Shown piece by piece: positions 41,332 to 49,045 of a stretch of DNA of 64,000 bases; within the stretch, counting starts at the first letter, position 1; every line of letters begins with the position of its first letter. The position numbers were made by a program, and so were the translations under genes. The DNA is from a virus. The notes beneath the pieces were generated by a model. That model did not search any database. It saw nothing but the letters and a program-made list of their open reading frames with translations, and was not told where the DNA came from. Where the stretch lies: IMG/VR virus record IMGVR_UViG_3300025096_000008, positions 1-64,000 of that record. One strand, written 5' to 3'.

Positions 41332-42602
41332 AGAAAGAATCTAAGCTATTGTTGGAATTTATCGACGAAGAGATGGAGGCAATCGCCCCTTCAAAGGCTC
41401 GCCTTTTGAGAGAGGCTACTGAGGGCATGGGACTACACGATCTAGCGAGCTCGGGGCAGACCAAAGCATCGGCAGATGGATATGATTGTAGGCAGGATAA
41501 AGTAAACAGAGGAGACATCGTTGAGGGCATTGTGGCTGCAGCCATCGCTGCTTCTTTTTATAACAAAGGTGAGCCAGTTAAGGCAGGGCAGATCTTCTGG
41601 TGGCTCAAAGAAGGGGCAGGAGTTTTCGAGCTTCCAGGGCACCCCCACATCTCGATTGATTTCACTTCCAAGGTGGCTGGTGGTGGAGACTCTCACTTAG
41701 AAGATGTTAGATTTGTCCCGTGCCTAATCGGAGAATACGAGGGGGCACTAAGTTATGTGAACGATTATGCTGCTGGCATAGTTAAAGAGACAATAGAAGG
41801 GATTAATCGAGCTAAGAGTAAGTCGCCCCATACGATTTATATCGGAGCGGACGGAACTTCTGACCAAAAAGGGTCAAAGGCTGATGTAAAAGTGCTTCTG
41901 GATGATGAGCCTATAGCTGGCTTGAAGCCTCTGAGCCTGAAAGTAAAGGGTGGCGAGCAATTTTTTCAAGTGGCAGTCACCAATCCTGTTGCCGGCATTG
42001 ACAAAATGTTTAACGATACCCTAAAGCTAGGTATTAGTGTTCCAGGCTTCAAAAAATACTATGACAATGAGCCAGGCTGGAAAACTCAATATTCTGCTAG
42101 AATTTCCCAGGAAAATGCTGAGAAAGATCCTAGGATGAAACGTTTTCTAGAGAAAGCAATCTCCGAGTATAAGAATGTTTATAAAAAAGCAGAAGAAGAG
42201 CTCAGCCAGCTTCTGAAGGTTCCAGAGTACATAAAAACGACATTAGCTAGTGCGATTGTAGAGGGAATGGTTGGAAAAGAGGACATAGTTATGCTAAAGA
42301 TTGATAACCGAGCGGGACGATACTTTGTGAGGAATAGGGAGGCGATATCTAAGCTGGCTGAAAAAGATGTTTTCGACTTTAAAACTGAGCTTGTCGGTGA
42401 AAAAGGCTGGCCAGAGATAAAGGTTAATGTCGTCAACAAAACGACAGGCAAAGAGTATGAACTTCTCAAGATCAGACCCAGAGCAGACAGTGCTAAGAGC
42501 AGTTCAGGCAAATATTCTCCTTGGTTCCGACATCTAATGTCAACGGGATCTGGATTTTTCGATTTCGACGAAGATGTTGAAAGGCAAATTTCCGCTTCCT
42601 GA
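41328..42602 (+). CDS. PD-(D/E)XK nuclease-like protein
   Basis: 424 residues. A helical N-terminus (LLLEFIDEEMEAIAPSKARLL) is followed by VNRGDIVEGIVAAAIAASFY, a helix typical of restriction-like folds (Glu first). The candidate catalytic core is QKGSKADVKVLLDDE (~183) followed by LSLKVKGGEQFFQVAV (~203), i.e. D...(S)LKVK, the PD-ExK-type arrangement. Viral DNA repair, host DNA degradation or resolvase roles are possible. The N-terminus may also be a packaging leader. Assigned by motif only. Confidence 0.55.
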   Translation: MKKESKLLLEFIDEEMEAIAPSKARLLREATEGMGLHDLASSGQTKASADGYDCRQDKVNRGDIVEGIVAAAIAASFYNKGEPVKAGQIFWWLKEGAGVFELPGHPHISIDFTSKVAGGGDSHLEDVRFVPCLIGEYEGALSYVNDYAAGIVKETIEGINRAKSKSPHTIYIGADGTSDQKGSKADVKVLLDDEPIAGLKPLSLKVKGGEQFFQVAVTNPVAGIDKMFNDTLKLGISVPGFKKYYDNEPGWKTQYSARISQENAEKDPRMKRFLEKAISEYKNVYKKAEEELSQLLKVPEYIKTTLASAIVEGMVGKEDIVMLKIDNRAGRYFVRNREAISKLAEKDVFDFKTELVGEKGWPEIKVNVVNKTTGKEYELLKIRPRADSAKSSSGKYSPWFRHLMSTGSGFFDFDEDVERQISAS

Positions 42603-42615
42603 CGAAAAATAATCC

Positions 42616-42643
42616 TTGACTTTCTAAATAATACGGTTATAAT
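42616..42643 (+). promoter_or_regulatory. Sigma70 promoter for groEL
   Basis: TTGACT (42616-42621), 16 bases, TATAAT (42638-42643), 33 bases before the groEL ATG. Confidence 0.88.
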
Positions 42644-42676
42644 ACTAAGAGAGATTTTTCTTTTCTCGGAGGATAC

Positions 42677-44242
42677 ATGAAAAATTATGATGACGGCAGC
42701 TCTTTATCACAAAAAATTCTAGACGGAGTTAACAAGTTGGCGGACAATGTTGCCGCCACAATGGGACCAAGGGGCAGGAATGTTGTTATCCAGCCTAAGA
42801 ATGGAAATCCGATCATAACCAAAGACGGGGTAACAGTAGCACGGTTCATAGACTTTACTGACCCATTCGAAAATGTCGGTGCCCAAGTAATCAAACAGGC
42901 AAGCGAAGAGACGAACACCAGTGCTGGTGACGGCACCACCACAGCCATCGTCCTCTCTCGGGCAATCTTCATTGAGGCACAGAAATACATCGCTGCTGGA
43001 GCATCTCCAGTTGAGCTCAAACGAGGCATCGACAAGGCATCAGCCGTTATCGTAAATAACCTCCGAGCCAGTGCCAAGAGGGTGACGAAGCTGGACGACA
43101 TTGAAGACATCGCCACCATCTCGGCTAACGGTGATCGGACAATAGGAAAGCTCATCTCCACAGCCATCGACATGATCGGCAAAGACGGTTCAATAACCAT
43201 CGAGGACGGCAAGTCGCTAGAGACTAGCCTAGATGTAGTTGAGGGCTTTCGCTTCGACAGCGGCTATGCCGCCAGTGCCTTTATCACTGATGAGCGGAGA
43301 GGAGTTCTAAAATATAACGATCCTCTCTTCCTAATCACAGACGAAAAGATTGAGTTCGTGGAAGACATCCTCCCAGCACTAGAACTGGCGGCACGAGATG
43401 GTCGCCCCATCGTCGTCGTAGCAGAAGAGATTGAGGGTCAAGCTTTAGCGGCAATGATTATGAATACGGTGAGGGGAACGATGAAGGTCGCCGCCATCAA
43501 GGCACCTCGCTACGGAGACGAGCGAAGGAACATCCTCCAAGACTTGGCTACCAGTGTCGGTGCCACTTTTGTAACCAGGGAGTCAGGGCTCAGTCTTCGT
43601 GATATCAAATTGACTCACCTCGGAAACGCTAAAACGATTGAGGCATCAAAAATAGCCACAACCATCGTTGGCGGCAACGGGGATACTGCCCAGGTAGAAC
43701 AAAGGATTGAATCTCTTAAATCACTCTTTGAGCAGACAGACAACATGCAGGCTTGTGAGAGGATCCAAGAGAGGATTACTAGATTGGCTAGCGGCATTGC
43801 TATCATTAGTGTGGGGGGCAACACTGAAATAGAGATGACGGAAAAGAAGCATCGCATCGAAGATGCTCTTGAGGCAGTGAAGTCAGCTCAGCAAGAGGGG
43901 ATGGTATGTGGCGGAGGCATGGCACTCCTGTCGGCAGCCCGAGGTGTGGAGATACAGGCAGATAACTCTGACCAGGAATATGGTGCTCAGATTGTGCTCA
44001 AGGCGATTCAGGAGCCCTTGCGGCAAATGGCGGCTAATGCCGGCAAGAAGCCAGATGTCTTGTTAGATGGAGCTCTAGGGCTTGACGAGGGCTATGGCTT
44101 CGATATGTCAACAGGTAATACGGTGGATCTGCTGGGTAGCGGGATCATAGATCCAGCAAAAGTAACCAGGTGTGCTCTTCAGAATGCTGTATCGGCAATA
44201 GGGACACTTATTACTACGAGTCACGCCATTATCGAGGACTAG
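42677..44242 (+). CDS. groEL: GroEL-type chaperonin (HSP60)
   Basis: 521 residues, close to bacterial GroEL (548). Equatorial motifs: VAATMGPRGRNVVIQ, ITKDGVTVAR, SAGDGTTTAIVLSR (catalytic Asp region). Apical domain: EGFRFDSGYAASAFITD, FLITDEKIEF, IVVVAEEIEGQALAAMIMN, VAAIKAPRYGDERRNILQDLA. C-terminal equatorial: EGMVCGGGMALLSA, GYGFDMSTG, IIDPAKVTRCALQNAVSAI. The GGM-rich tail of bacterial GroEL is missing (ends HAIIED). Phage GroELs are rare, and this one looks intact and probably folds phage proteins together with the GroES-like protein at 31023. Confidence 0.96.
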   Translation: MKNYDDGSSLSQKILDGVNKLADNVAATMGPRGRNVVIQPKNGNPIITKDGVTVARFIDFTDPFENVGAQVIKQASEETNTSAGDGTTTAIVLSRAIFIEAQKYIAAGASPVELKRGIDKASAVIVNNLRASAKRVTKLDDIEDIATISANGDRTIGKLISTAIDMIGKDGSITIEDGKSLETSLDVVEGFRFDSGYAASAFITDERRGVLKYNDPLFLITDEKIEFVEDILPALELAARDGRPIVVVAEEIEGQALAAMIMNTVRGTMKVAAIKAPRYGDERRNILQDLATSVGATFVTRESGLSLRDIKLTHLGNAKTIEASKIATTIVGGNGDTAQVEQRIESLKSLFEQTDNMQACERIQERITRLASGIAIISVGGNTEIEMTEKKHRIEDALEAVKSAQQEGMVCGGGMALLSAARGVEIQADNSDQEYGAQIVLKAIQEPLRQMAANAGKKPDVLLDGALGLDEGYGFDMSTGNTVDLLGSGIIDPAKVTRCALQNAVSAIGTLITTSHAIIED

Positions 44243-44244
44243 CA

Positions 44245-44254
44245 TACTATTTAT
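44245..44254 (+). promoter_or_regulatory. Candidate late promoter (TACTATTTAT)
   Basis: Box immediately after the groEL stop, 24 bases before the coiled-coil membrane protein; AAGAGGA ribosome site follows. Confidence 0.5.
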
Positions 44255-44278
44255 GGTATCTAGCCAAGAGGATTTTCC

Positions 44279-44560
44279 ATGTCGCCCACGGACTCTGACG
44301 AAACAGTAAAACAACTAGTTGAGCTTAATTCTAAGCTGGATATGCTAGAGATGAAAATTGACGAAGTAAAAGAAAGGCAAGAAGGCATGGCTGAAGACAT
44401 GGCGAAAGTCCGAGAATCGGTATACCACCCCGATCAAGGATTGTATGCTCGACTTAGAGAGCTGGAGGCTTGGCAGAAGACATCCTCCAAGATCATTTGG
44501 ATGGTTGTATCGACAATGATAGGTATTGTTGCATACACCATCACAAAAACCCTAGGCTAA
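44279..44560 (+). CDS. Coiled-coil protein with C-terminal membrane anchor (XhlA-like)
   Basis: 93 residues. Heptad-rich region (~10-70: LNSKLDMLEMKIDEVKERQ) then a single C-terminal membrane span (IIWMVVSTMIGIVAYTITKTLG). This layout matches XhlA-type holin-associated proteins and small virion or lysis proteins of phages. The late-type box fits a lysis or virion role. No catalytic motif. Confidence 0.65.
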   Translation: MSPTDSDETVKQLVELNSKLDMLEMKIDEVKERQEGMAEDMAKVRESVYHPDQGLYARLRELEAWQKTSSKIIWMVVSTMIGIVAYTITKTLG

Positions 44561-44571
44561 ACAAAAAACAC

Positions 44572-44600
44572 TTGACTTATTTATATTAAGGTGCTATGAT
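44572..44600 (+). promoter_or_regulatory. Sigma70 promoter for a small-gene operon
   Basis: TTGACT (44572-44577), 17 bases, TATGAT (44595-44600). Confidence 0.82.
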
Positions 44601-44633
44601 TATGACTAGCATTGGACAAGTATGGAGGTATTT

Positions 44634-44927
44634 GTGAGCGAAGTAAAGATTTCTTTCCGAACATCCCTTAAGGATTTACCGGGAGATATAAAATTATTGA
44701 TTTCCGACATAGCTAATAACTTACAGTTGGAAGCCAACAACAGCAGAGCGGCTTCTGACTCTCTATCTCAAGGTAGATGTAGTCGAACCATCTCATCTCT
44801 GGAGGATATGAAGAAAGACATGAAAAAGATAGAATCCAGAATAGAGGACTGTATTTCTATTTTACGGCAATACGAGAGTTATATGACACTTGACACCTCA
44901 GAGGCAGAGCCCGATGAAGAGCGGTGA
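44634..44927 (+). CDS. Small helical protein of unknown function
   Basis: 97 residues from GTG 44634, placed after ATGGAGG (the ATG of that sequence, 44622, would start 4 codons earlier and overlaps its own ribosome site). Mostly helical with Ser-rich middle and coiled-coil part (MKKDMKKIESRIEDCISILRQ). Its end overlaps the next gene by 14 bases. Confidence 0.65.
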   Translation: MSEVKISFRTSLKDLPGDIKLLISDIANNLQLEANNSRAASDSLSQGRCSRTISSLEDMKKDMKKIESRIEDCISILRQYESYMTLDTSEAEPDEER

Positions 44928-45132
44928 TCTAGTTCATGTACCGTCAAATGTCCTTCTTCTTTCTGATGCCGAAGGTGGTTCGTTTAAGTTTACCACCGAG
45001 CCCACATTGGGAATCGTGACTCGGGAAAGCCTTAGTGACGGAAAGTATTATAAGATTTATTGCCTAGGAAGGGAGTGGACGATTCGCCAAGAGTGTGCCT
45101 ACCCTTTTAGCAAGAAGGAGACGAGATGTTAA
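44914..45132 (+). CDS. GDLV-motif small beta-barrel protein
   Basis: 72 residues: MKSGDLVHVPSNVLL, then TEPTLGIVTRESLSDGKYYKIYCLG and EWTIRQECAYPF. Shares GDLV near the N-terminus, a GIV turn and a C-terminal W...L/Y strand with at least five other proteins in this window. An SH3-like fold is inferred. Start chosen at ATG 44914 rather than the internal 44890. Confidence 0.65.
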   Translation: MKSGDLVHVPSNVLLLSDAEGGSFKFTTEPTLGIVTRESLSDGKYYKIYCLGREWTIRQECAYPFSKKETRC

Positions 45133-45404
45133 TTGAGCTTGTAGAAGTAGTGGACAGAGGAAAGGGAGTCTACGAAATAAAAGAGGTCTTTGTAAATCCA
45201 GATAGCATAGTGAGTGTCAAGAGGGATGACAATACCAAGAGGCTCCTAGATGAAGGTAAGCTTCCGTGGGATCTCCACAAGCAGCAATCATTTTCTAGGA
45301 TCGTGCTTGGAGCTACGGCAGAAGAGACTCTGGTAGTAGTGGGAACCCCAGCACAGGTTATGGAAAAGTGTTATGTTGCAACCTCTCGCCTCTTGAAAGG
45401 ATAG
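45126..45404 (+). CDS. Conserved small phage protein of unknown function
   Basis: 92 residues, beta-rich: YEIKEVFVNPDSIVSVKRDD, then SFSRIVLGATAEETLVVVGTP. The pattern 'VxVNPxxIVSV' occurs in many phage hypothetical proteins. Overlaps the previous gene by 7 bases. Confidence 0.65.
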   Translation: MLIELVEVVDRGKGVYEIKEVFVNPDSIVSVKRDDNTKRLLDEGKLPWDLHKQQSFSRIVLGATAEETLVVVGTPAQVMEKCYVATSRLLKG

Positions 45405-45407
45405 AAA

Positions 45408-45662
45408 ATGTTTTCATTCTACCATCTGTTTATAAAAGTGGATTGCCCATACTGCCGAGAAGCCATAGAGCTGCTGGAAGAACATCAAGAAAGCTATGTG
45501 GTATCTGTTGTCGATAAGTGCCAGGGATATCTCAACATGGTGAAAAAGCAATTCGGACACGAGACAGTTCCTGTCATCTTATATTGTAAGAGCGACGGAG
45601 CAATGGACTTAGTTGGCGGTGCCCGAGAACTCATTGAATTTCTTGAGACACAGAAAAAATAG
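45408..45662 (+). CDS. Glutaredoxin (second copy, short)
   Basis: 84 residues with CPYC active site (FIKVDCPYCREAIELLEEH, ~14), cis-Pro in HETVPVILYCKS (~50) and VGGARELIEFL. Distinct from the 943-1230 glutaredoxin (CPWC), so not a recent duplicate. Likely a dithiol reductant for ribonucleotide reductase or redox control. Confidence 0.85.
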   Translation: MFSFYHLFIKVDCPYCREAIELLEEHQESYVVSVVDKCQGYLNMVKKQFGHETVPVILYCKSDGAMDLVGGARELIEFLETQKK

Positions 45663-45670
45663 GAGCAGCT

Positions 45671-46054
45671 ATGGAAATCCCCTGTAAATGGAAACCAATC
45701 GAGGAGTTCTCATTTAGGAACGAAGAGAAGAAATACGGTAGGTATCACGGCTCTATGTTTTGGAACGTCAAAGGATTCGGCTTAAAGCGCTGGGTTGTCG
45801 GAGGATACCTAGAGGTTGATTATGAGGAGCTAAAGGCAGATGGGCTTACAGAGAGAGAAATAGTCGAGGGATGCTTGGTATACTTGAATAGGCCACCACC
45901 AAGACAAAAGTTCCAGAGGAAAGAAGGCAAGCCACTTTATGGGTGCCTAGAATACTACAAGCATAAGATCACACCAGCCGGCATTGAAGTTCTGGTGATC
46001 ACAAACGAAAGAAAGAATAAGCGTTTTTGGTCAGAAGGTGCCGTAGTTTCATAG
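45671..46054 (+). CDS. Conserved hypothetical protein
   Basis: 127 residues, Lys- and aromatic-rich: KYGRYHGSMFWNVKGFGLKR, GYLEVDYEELKADGLTEREI, then RKEGKPLYGCLEYYKHKITPAGIEVLVI. No recognised domain. Last gene of the operon from promoter 44572, followed by the tRNA promoter. Confidence 0.65.
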   Translation: MEIPCKWKPIEEFSFRNEEKKYGRYHGSMFWNVKGFGLKRWVVGGYLEVDYEELKADGLTEREIVEGCLVYLNRPPPRQKFQRKEGKPLYGCLEYYKHKITPAGIEVLVITNERKNKRFWSEGAVVS

Positions 46055-46078
46055 AGAACAGAAATATTGAGAAATAGC

Positions 46079-46107
46079 TTGACAGATTAGAGGCAATATG
46101 TTATGAT
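46079..46107 (+). promoter_or_regulatory. Sigma70 promoter for the tRNA
   Basis: TTGACA (46079-46084), 17 bases, TATGAT (46102-46107), 11 bases before the tRNA. Confidence 0.88.
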
Positions 46108-46118
46108 CTAATCTGCTT

Positions 46119-46193
46119 GGACTTGTAGCTCAGCGGTAGAGCGACCCGCTCATAACGGGTTGGTCGTAGGTTCAAATCCTACCGGGTCCACCA
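46119..46193 (+). tRNA. tRNA with CAU anticodon (Met or Ile2)
   Basis: 75 bases including encoded CCA. Acceptor GGACTTG pairs with CGGGTCC (two G-U). D-arm AGCTCAGCGGTAGAGC, anticodon stem ACCCG/CGGGT around loop CTCATAA, T-arm GTAGG-TTCAAATC-CTAC. It lacks the three G-C pairs in initiator orientation, so it is not an initiator. The loop plus TTGGTCG context resembles tRNA-Ile2 (CAU modified to lysidine, reading AUA). Elongator Met is the alternative. It has its own promoter. Confidence 0.95.
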
Positions 46194-46194
46194 C

Positions 46195-46224
46195 TTGACA
46201 GCCACTCTGTGGTGTTTATATTAT
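46195..46224 (+). promoter_or_regulatory. Sigma70 promoter for HSP20
   Basis: TTGACA (46195-46200) begins one base after the tRNA CCA. TATTAT (46219-46224) is 18 bases on, or TATATT at 16. Confidence 0.75.
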
Positions 46225-46286
46225 ATCTGTGTCGCCTTCTAGGGGCACACTAACTAAGTCATAAGCTTGCTTATAAAGGAGAACAG

Positions 46287-46727
46287 ATGACTAAACTAAC
46301 TAGAAACCATTACTTTCCGTCCATCATGGGGCAATCGGTGCTGGACTCGATCTTCGAACAGTTGATCGTTCGCTCGCCAGATTGGTCCGGCGAGGTCACC
46401 AAGAAATCCACAGAAGGATATCCTCTTACGGACATCTACAAGGACGAGGAAAACAATCAGGTAATCGAGGTAGCTCTCGCTGGCTTCTCCAGGGAAGACT
46501 TGAAGGTGGAAGTGAGGGATAACTACATTACGATTTCTTGTGAATCCATCTCAAAAGGAGATACAACCTCACGACGAATTGCTAGGAGGTCTTTCTCGAA
46601 GTCGTTCGTTGATTATGAGAATCAGCTTGATTTGAATAAGTCCGACGCATCCTTCGAGAATGGATTACTGAGGGTTACTATCCCCCCTACCGAAGAGGCG
46701 AAACCAACTGTTATTTCGATTGGGTAA
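46287..46727 (+). CDS. hsp20: HSP20 / small heat-shock protein
   Basis: 146 residues. The alpha-crystallin domain spans ~48-140: PLTDIYKDEENNQVIEVALAG, FSREDLKVEVRDNYITISCE, the RSFSKSFVDYENQ block, and the A-x-(F)-x-N-G-L box ASFENGLLRVTIP with an IxI-like end (VISI). Holds unfolding proteins; known in many cyanophages. AAAGGAG ribosome site. Adds to the chaperone set of this phage. Confidence 0.92.
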   Translation: MTKLTRNHYFPSIMGQSVLDSIFEQLIVRSPDWSGEVTKKSTEGYPLTDIYKDEENNQVIEVALAGFSREDLKVEVRDNYITISCESISKGDTTSRRIARRSFSKSFVDYENQLDLNKSDASFENGLLRVTIPPTEEAKPTVISIG

Positions 46728-46744
46728 AATTTGGTATGTATAGA

Positions 46745-46775
46745 AAAACACACTTCGGTGTGTTTTTTCTTTTTT
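46745..46775 (+). terminator. Terminator after HSP20
   Basis: Stem AAAACACAC / GTGTGTTTT with a TTCG tetraloop and TTCTTTTTT tail. Confidence 0.92.
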
Positions 46776-46787
46776 AGCTTTTTAGGA

Positions 46788-46797
46788 ACTAGTTATT
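46788..46797 (+). promoter_or_regulatory. Candidate late promoter variant (AACTAGTTAT)
   Basis: One base off the consensus, 12 bases after the terminator and upstream of a GGGAGAG ribosome site. Confidence 0.4.
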
Positions 46798-46838
46798 TTA
46801 GGGAGAGTAAGCGGAAACAGTGCCTGAAACGAACAAAA

Positions 46839-47045
46839 ATGCCTGAAAACGAACATAGCAAGCTCTACGTGAAGACGGGATGCCTAGTATGCTTAAATAA
46901 ATCGTATGCGTGTTCGTATTGTGACGGTGTTGGTAGTGTTTTTGTTGAAGCATCAGATAAAACTGTCTCAAAATGGCTCAGTCAGTTGACAGATGACAGA
47001 AGGCAAGATATAATAAATATGGCAGCAATAAAGGAAGGCGATTAG
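46839..47045 (+). CDS. Small zinc-knuckle-like protein
   Basis: 68 residues with GCLVCLNKSYACSYCDGVGS: two CxxC pairs close together, the second followed by a DnaJ-like DGVG. A direct repeat surrounds the start: GTGCCTGAAACGAACA (46820) and ATGCCTGAAAACGAACA (46839). The GTG copy runs out of frame after 8 codons, so ATG 46839 is chosen. Confidence 0.6.
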   Translation: MPENEHSKLYVKTGCLVCLNKSYACSYCDGVGSVFVEASDKTVSKWLSQLTDDRRQDIINMAAIKEGD

Positions 47046-47062
47046 CAAAAAAAGGTGAATCT

Positions 47063-49018
47063 ATGATAATCAGAAAGATATGGATGTTTCTTATAACGAT
47101 GATGGCACTTACGAGTGCATGTAATTGTGACGATGACCTTCTCTCTTTTTCATGTCCAGAGCCTATTCCGTGCCTAAATCTTTCTGACGGTGGTATATAT
47201 GTTTTCGATGACGACATCATTTCCCGAGCAAAGGGTGAGTGCGAACTCGGCAATACCACCTGTGATGCCCTAAACCGACAAATCTGCGTCAACGAGATAA
47301 AGCCCGTTGATGAAGTGTGTGACGGTCTGGATAACGACTGTGACGGCACCATAGACAATGGGCTATCCACTGATGCCGACGGTGATTTGTTCAATGACTA
47401 TTGGTCATGCCTAAAACCTGTTGATTGTGACGACAGCGACCCATACATCCACCCGAATGCCTCTGAGACTTGTGATGGCATTGACAATGACTGCAACGGT
47501 GAGATAGACGAGCTTGGTCCTTATGAGTGCTGGACTGGCGAATCTGACTCCGTTTTCGAAGGAACCCCATGCCAGACTGGGATAGTTTCATGTGTCGCTG
47601 GAGCCTGGACCGGATGTGAAGAACAGGTGTTACCAGCACACGAATTGTGTGATCTTGTTGATAATGATTGTGACGGGGAAGTAGACGAAGACTCTTGGCT
47701 AGAGGGATTTCCTTGCGGTCCAGACACTACTGTCGGGCAATGCTCTTACGGCAGAAATTCGTGTGTTGACGGAGAGCTCCTCTGTATTGATGCCCAGTAT
47801 TCCCAGAACGAAGTATGTGATGATATCGACAATGATTGTGACGGCATCATTGATAACGATTTGGAAAGACTCTGTGAGTCTGAGTGTGGAATGGGCATAG
47901 AGTTCTGCTCCTATGGCTCTTGGGGCGGCTGTACGGCACCATCACCAGGGATAGAATATTGTGATGGTGTTGATAATGACTGTGACGGAGAGGTGGACGA
48001 GAACTGTCCCTGTGTAGAGGGTGATGCCCAGACATGTCAAGAGGATCCTATGATGGATCAATACACGGGTGTTATGATGAGTTGCGGCATCGGAATCCAA
48101 GTATGTGACAACTTCGGAGTGTGGGGAGAGTGCTTTTGGTTTGGTCCATCTGTCGAGGTATGTAACAATTGGGATGACGACTGTGACAACATCATAGACG
48201 GAATGGAAGTCATATGTGGTGTCCAGCCAGAGGAGAATATGGGAGTTGGAGAGTGCAAAGCCGGAGTTACTATTTGTACAGCCGGTGAGTTTGGCGAATG
48301 TGTTGGAGAGATAGTGCCAACAGAGGAAGTGTGTGATGGCTTAGACAACGACTGTGACGGAGAAGTAGACGAAGATCTAAATATCCACGACAGAGTAGAT
48401 ATGGTATTCGCCATTGATATTTCCGGCTCTATGACTTCATACATTATTGCTCTCGCCCAGGGCATCTCGAACTATGTAGCAGACTTCGAAGACACAGAGC
48501 ATCGCTTCGCTCTTGTTCTATTTCCAGACTATCCAGACGGCTTGGGCGGAAATGGGGATCCCTACATTGTTGCAACGGCGCCCCCTCTGGTTGATGTAAA
48601 TACCTTCCTTAATACACTGACATCTATAAGTGCCCAAGGTGGAGGGTACGAACCATCCATAGATGTGATGTATGACCTGGCGGATCCCACCGACCCTGCT
48701 GGTATCGGCTGGAGAGAAGATGCCTACCCTTACATAATCTTGATCAGTGACGAGCCGGCACAGAGCTGGTCCTCACTCCAAGCATCTTCGGTGTATCCGA
48801 GTGCTCACAACTGCCAGATTGGTTCTTGTGAGCCCGGCGACGAGATAGAGACATTTATCATAAACAAGACACAGTTCTTTTTCGGCTTCCATGAGATAAT
48901 TTATGGAGATCCAGACAGATATTATGAAATTTCCCCACCTGACGGAAATCGCTATACCGAAGTCCTAAACGACATATTCGCCAATATCTGTTTATACGAA
49001 GCAGATGGTGGTGCATGA
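47063..49018 (+). CDS. Secreted lipoprotein with seven MopE-type repeats and a von Willebrand A domain
   Basis: 651 residues. Signal peptide MIIRKIWMFLITMMALTSAC with lipobox Cys20. Residues ~85-440 contain seven repeats of the form E-x-C-D-x-x-D-N-D-C-D-G-x-x-D-E/N, a putative metal-binding repeat known from MopE-like proteins and abundant in Myxococcota and relatives. The sixth copy is degenerate (EVCNNWDDDCDNIIDG). Between them are GxCxxGxxxC spacer modules. Residues ~445-640 form a vWA domain with MIDAS DISGSM (~451), then ALVLFPDYPDG and a late Thr/Asp region (ILISDEPAQ). It would sit on a host membrane or the particle. It looks host-derived and intact. Confidence 0.9.
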   Translation: MIIRKIWMFLITMMALTSACNCDDDLLSFSCPEPIPCLNLSDGGIYVFDDDIISRAKGECELGNTTCDALNRQICVNEIKPVDEVCDGLDNDCDGTIDNGLSTDADGDLFNDYWSCLKPVDCDDSDPYIHPNASETCDGIDNDCNGEIDELGPYECWTGESDSVFEGTPCQTGIVSCVAGAWTGCEEQVLPAHELCDLVDNDCDGEVDEDSWLEGFPCGPDTTVGQCSYGRNSCVDGELLCIDAQYSQNEVCDDIDNDCDGIIDNDLERLCESECGMGIEFCSYGSWGGCTAPSPGIEYCDGVDNDCDGEVDENCPCVEGDAQTCQEDPMMDQYTGVMMSCGIGIQVCDNFGVWGECFWFGPSVEVCNNWDDDCDNIIDGMEVICGVQPEENMGVGECKAGVTICTAGEFGECVGEIVPTEEVCDGLDNDCDGEVDEDLNIHDRVDMVFAIDISGSMTSYIIALAQGISNYVADFEDTEHRFALVLFPDYPDGLGGNGDPYIVATAPPLVDVNTFLNTLTSISAQGGGYEPSIDVMYDLADPTDPAGIGWREDAYPYIILISDEPAQSWSSLQASSVYPSAHNCQIGSCEPGDEIETFIINKTQFFFGFHEIIYGDPDRYYEISPPDGNRYTEVLNDIFANICLYEADGGA

Positions 49019-49031
49019 CTCTCGAAGGAGG

Positions 49032-49041
49032 CACTACTTAC
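49032..49041 (+). promoter_or_regulatory. CACTACTTAC box between ribosome site and start
   Basis: The box lies between GAAGGAGG (49024-49031) and ATG 49046, so a transcript starting here would lose that ribosome site. A weak case. Confidence 0.25.
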
Positions 49042-49045
49042 TGGT

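Noticed and set aside
47063-49018. Tail spike interpretation of the MopE/vWA protein
   Set aside because: It has a signal peptide with lipobox, which is not expected for a cytoplasmically assembled tail part, so a secreted lipoprotein is preferred.
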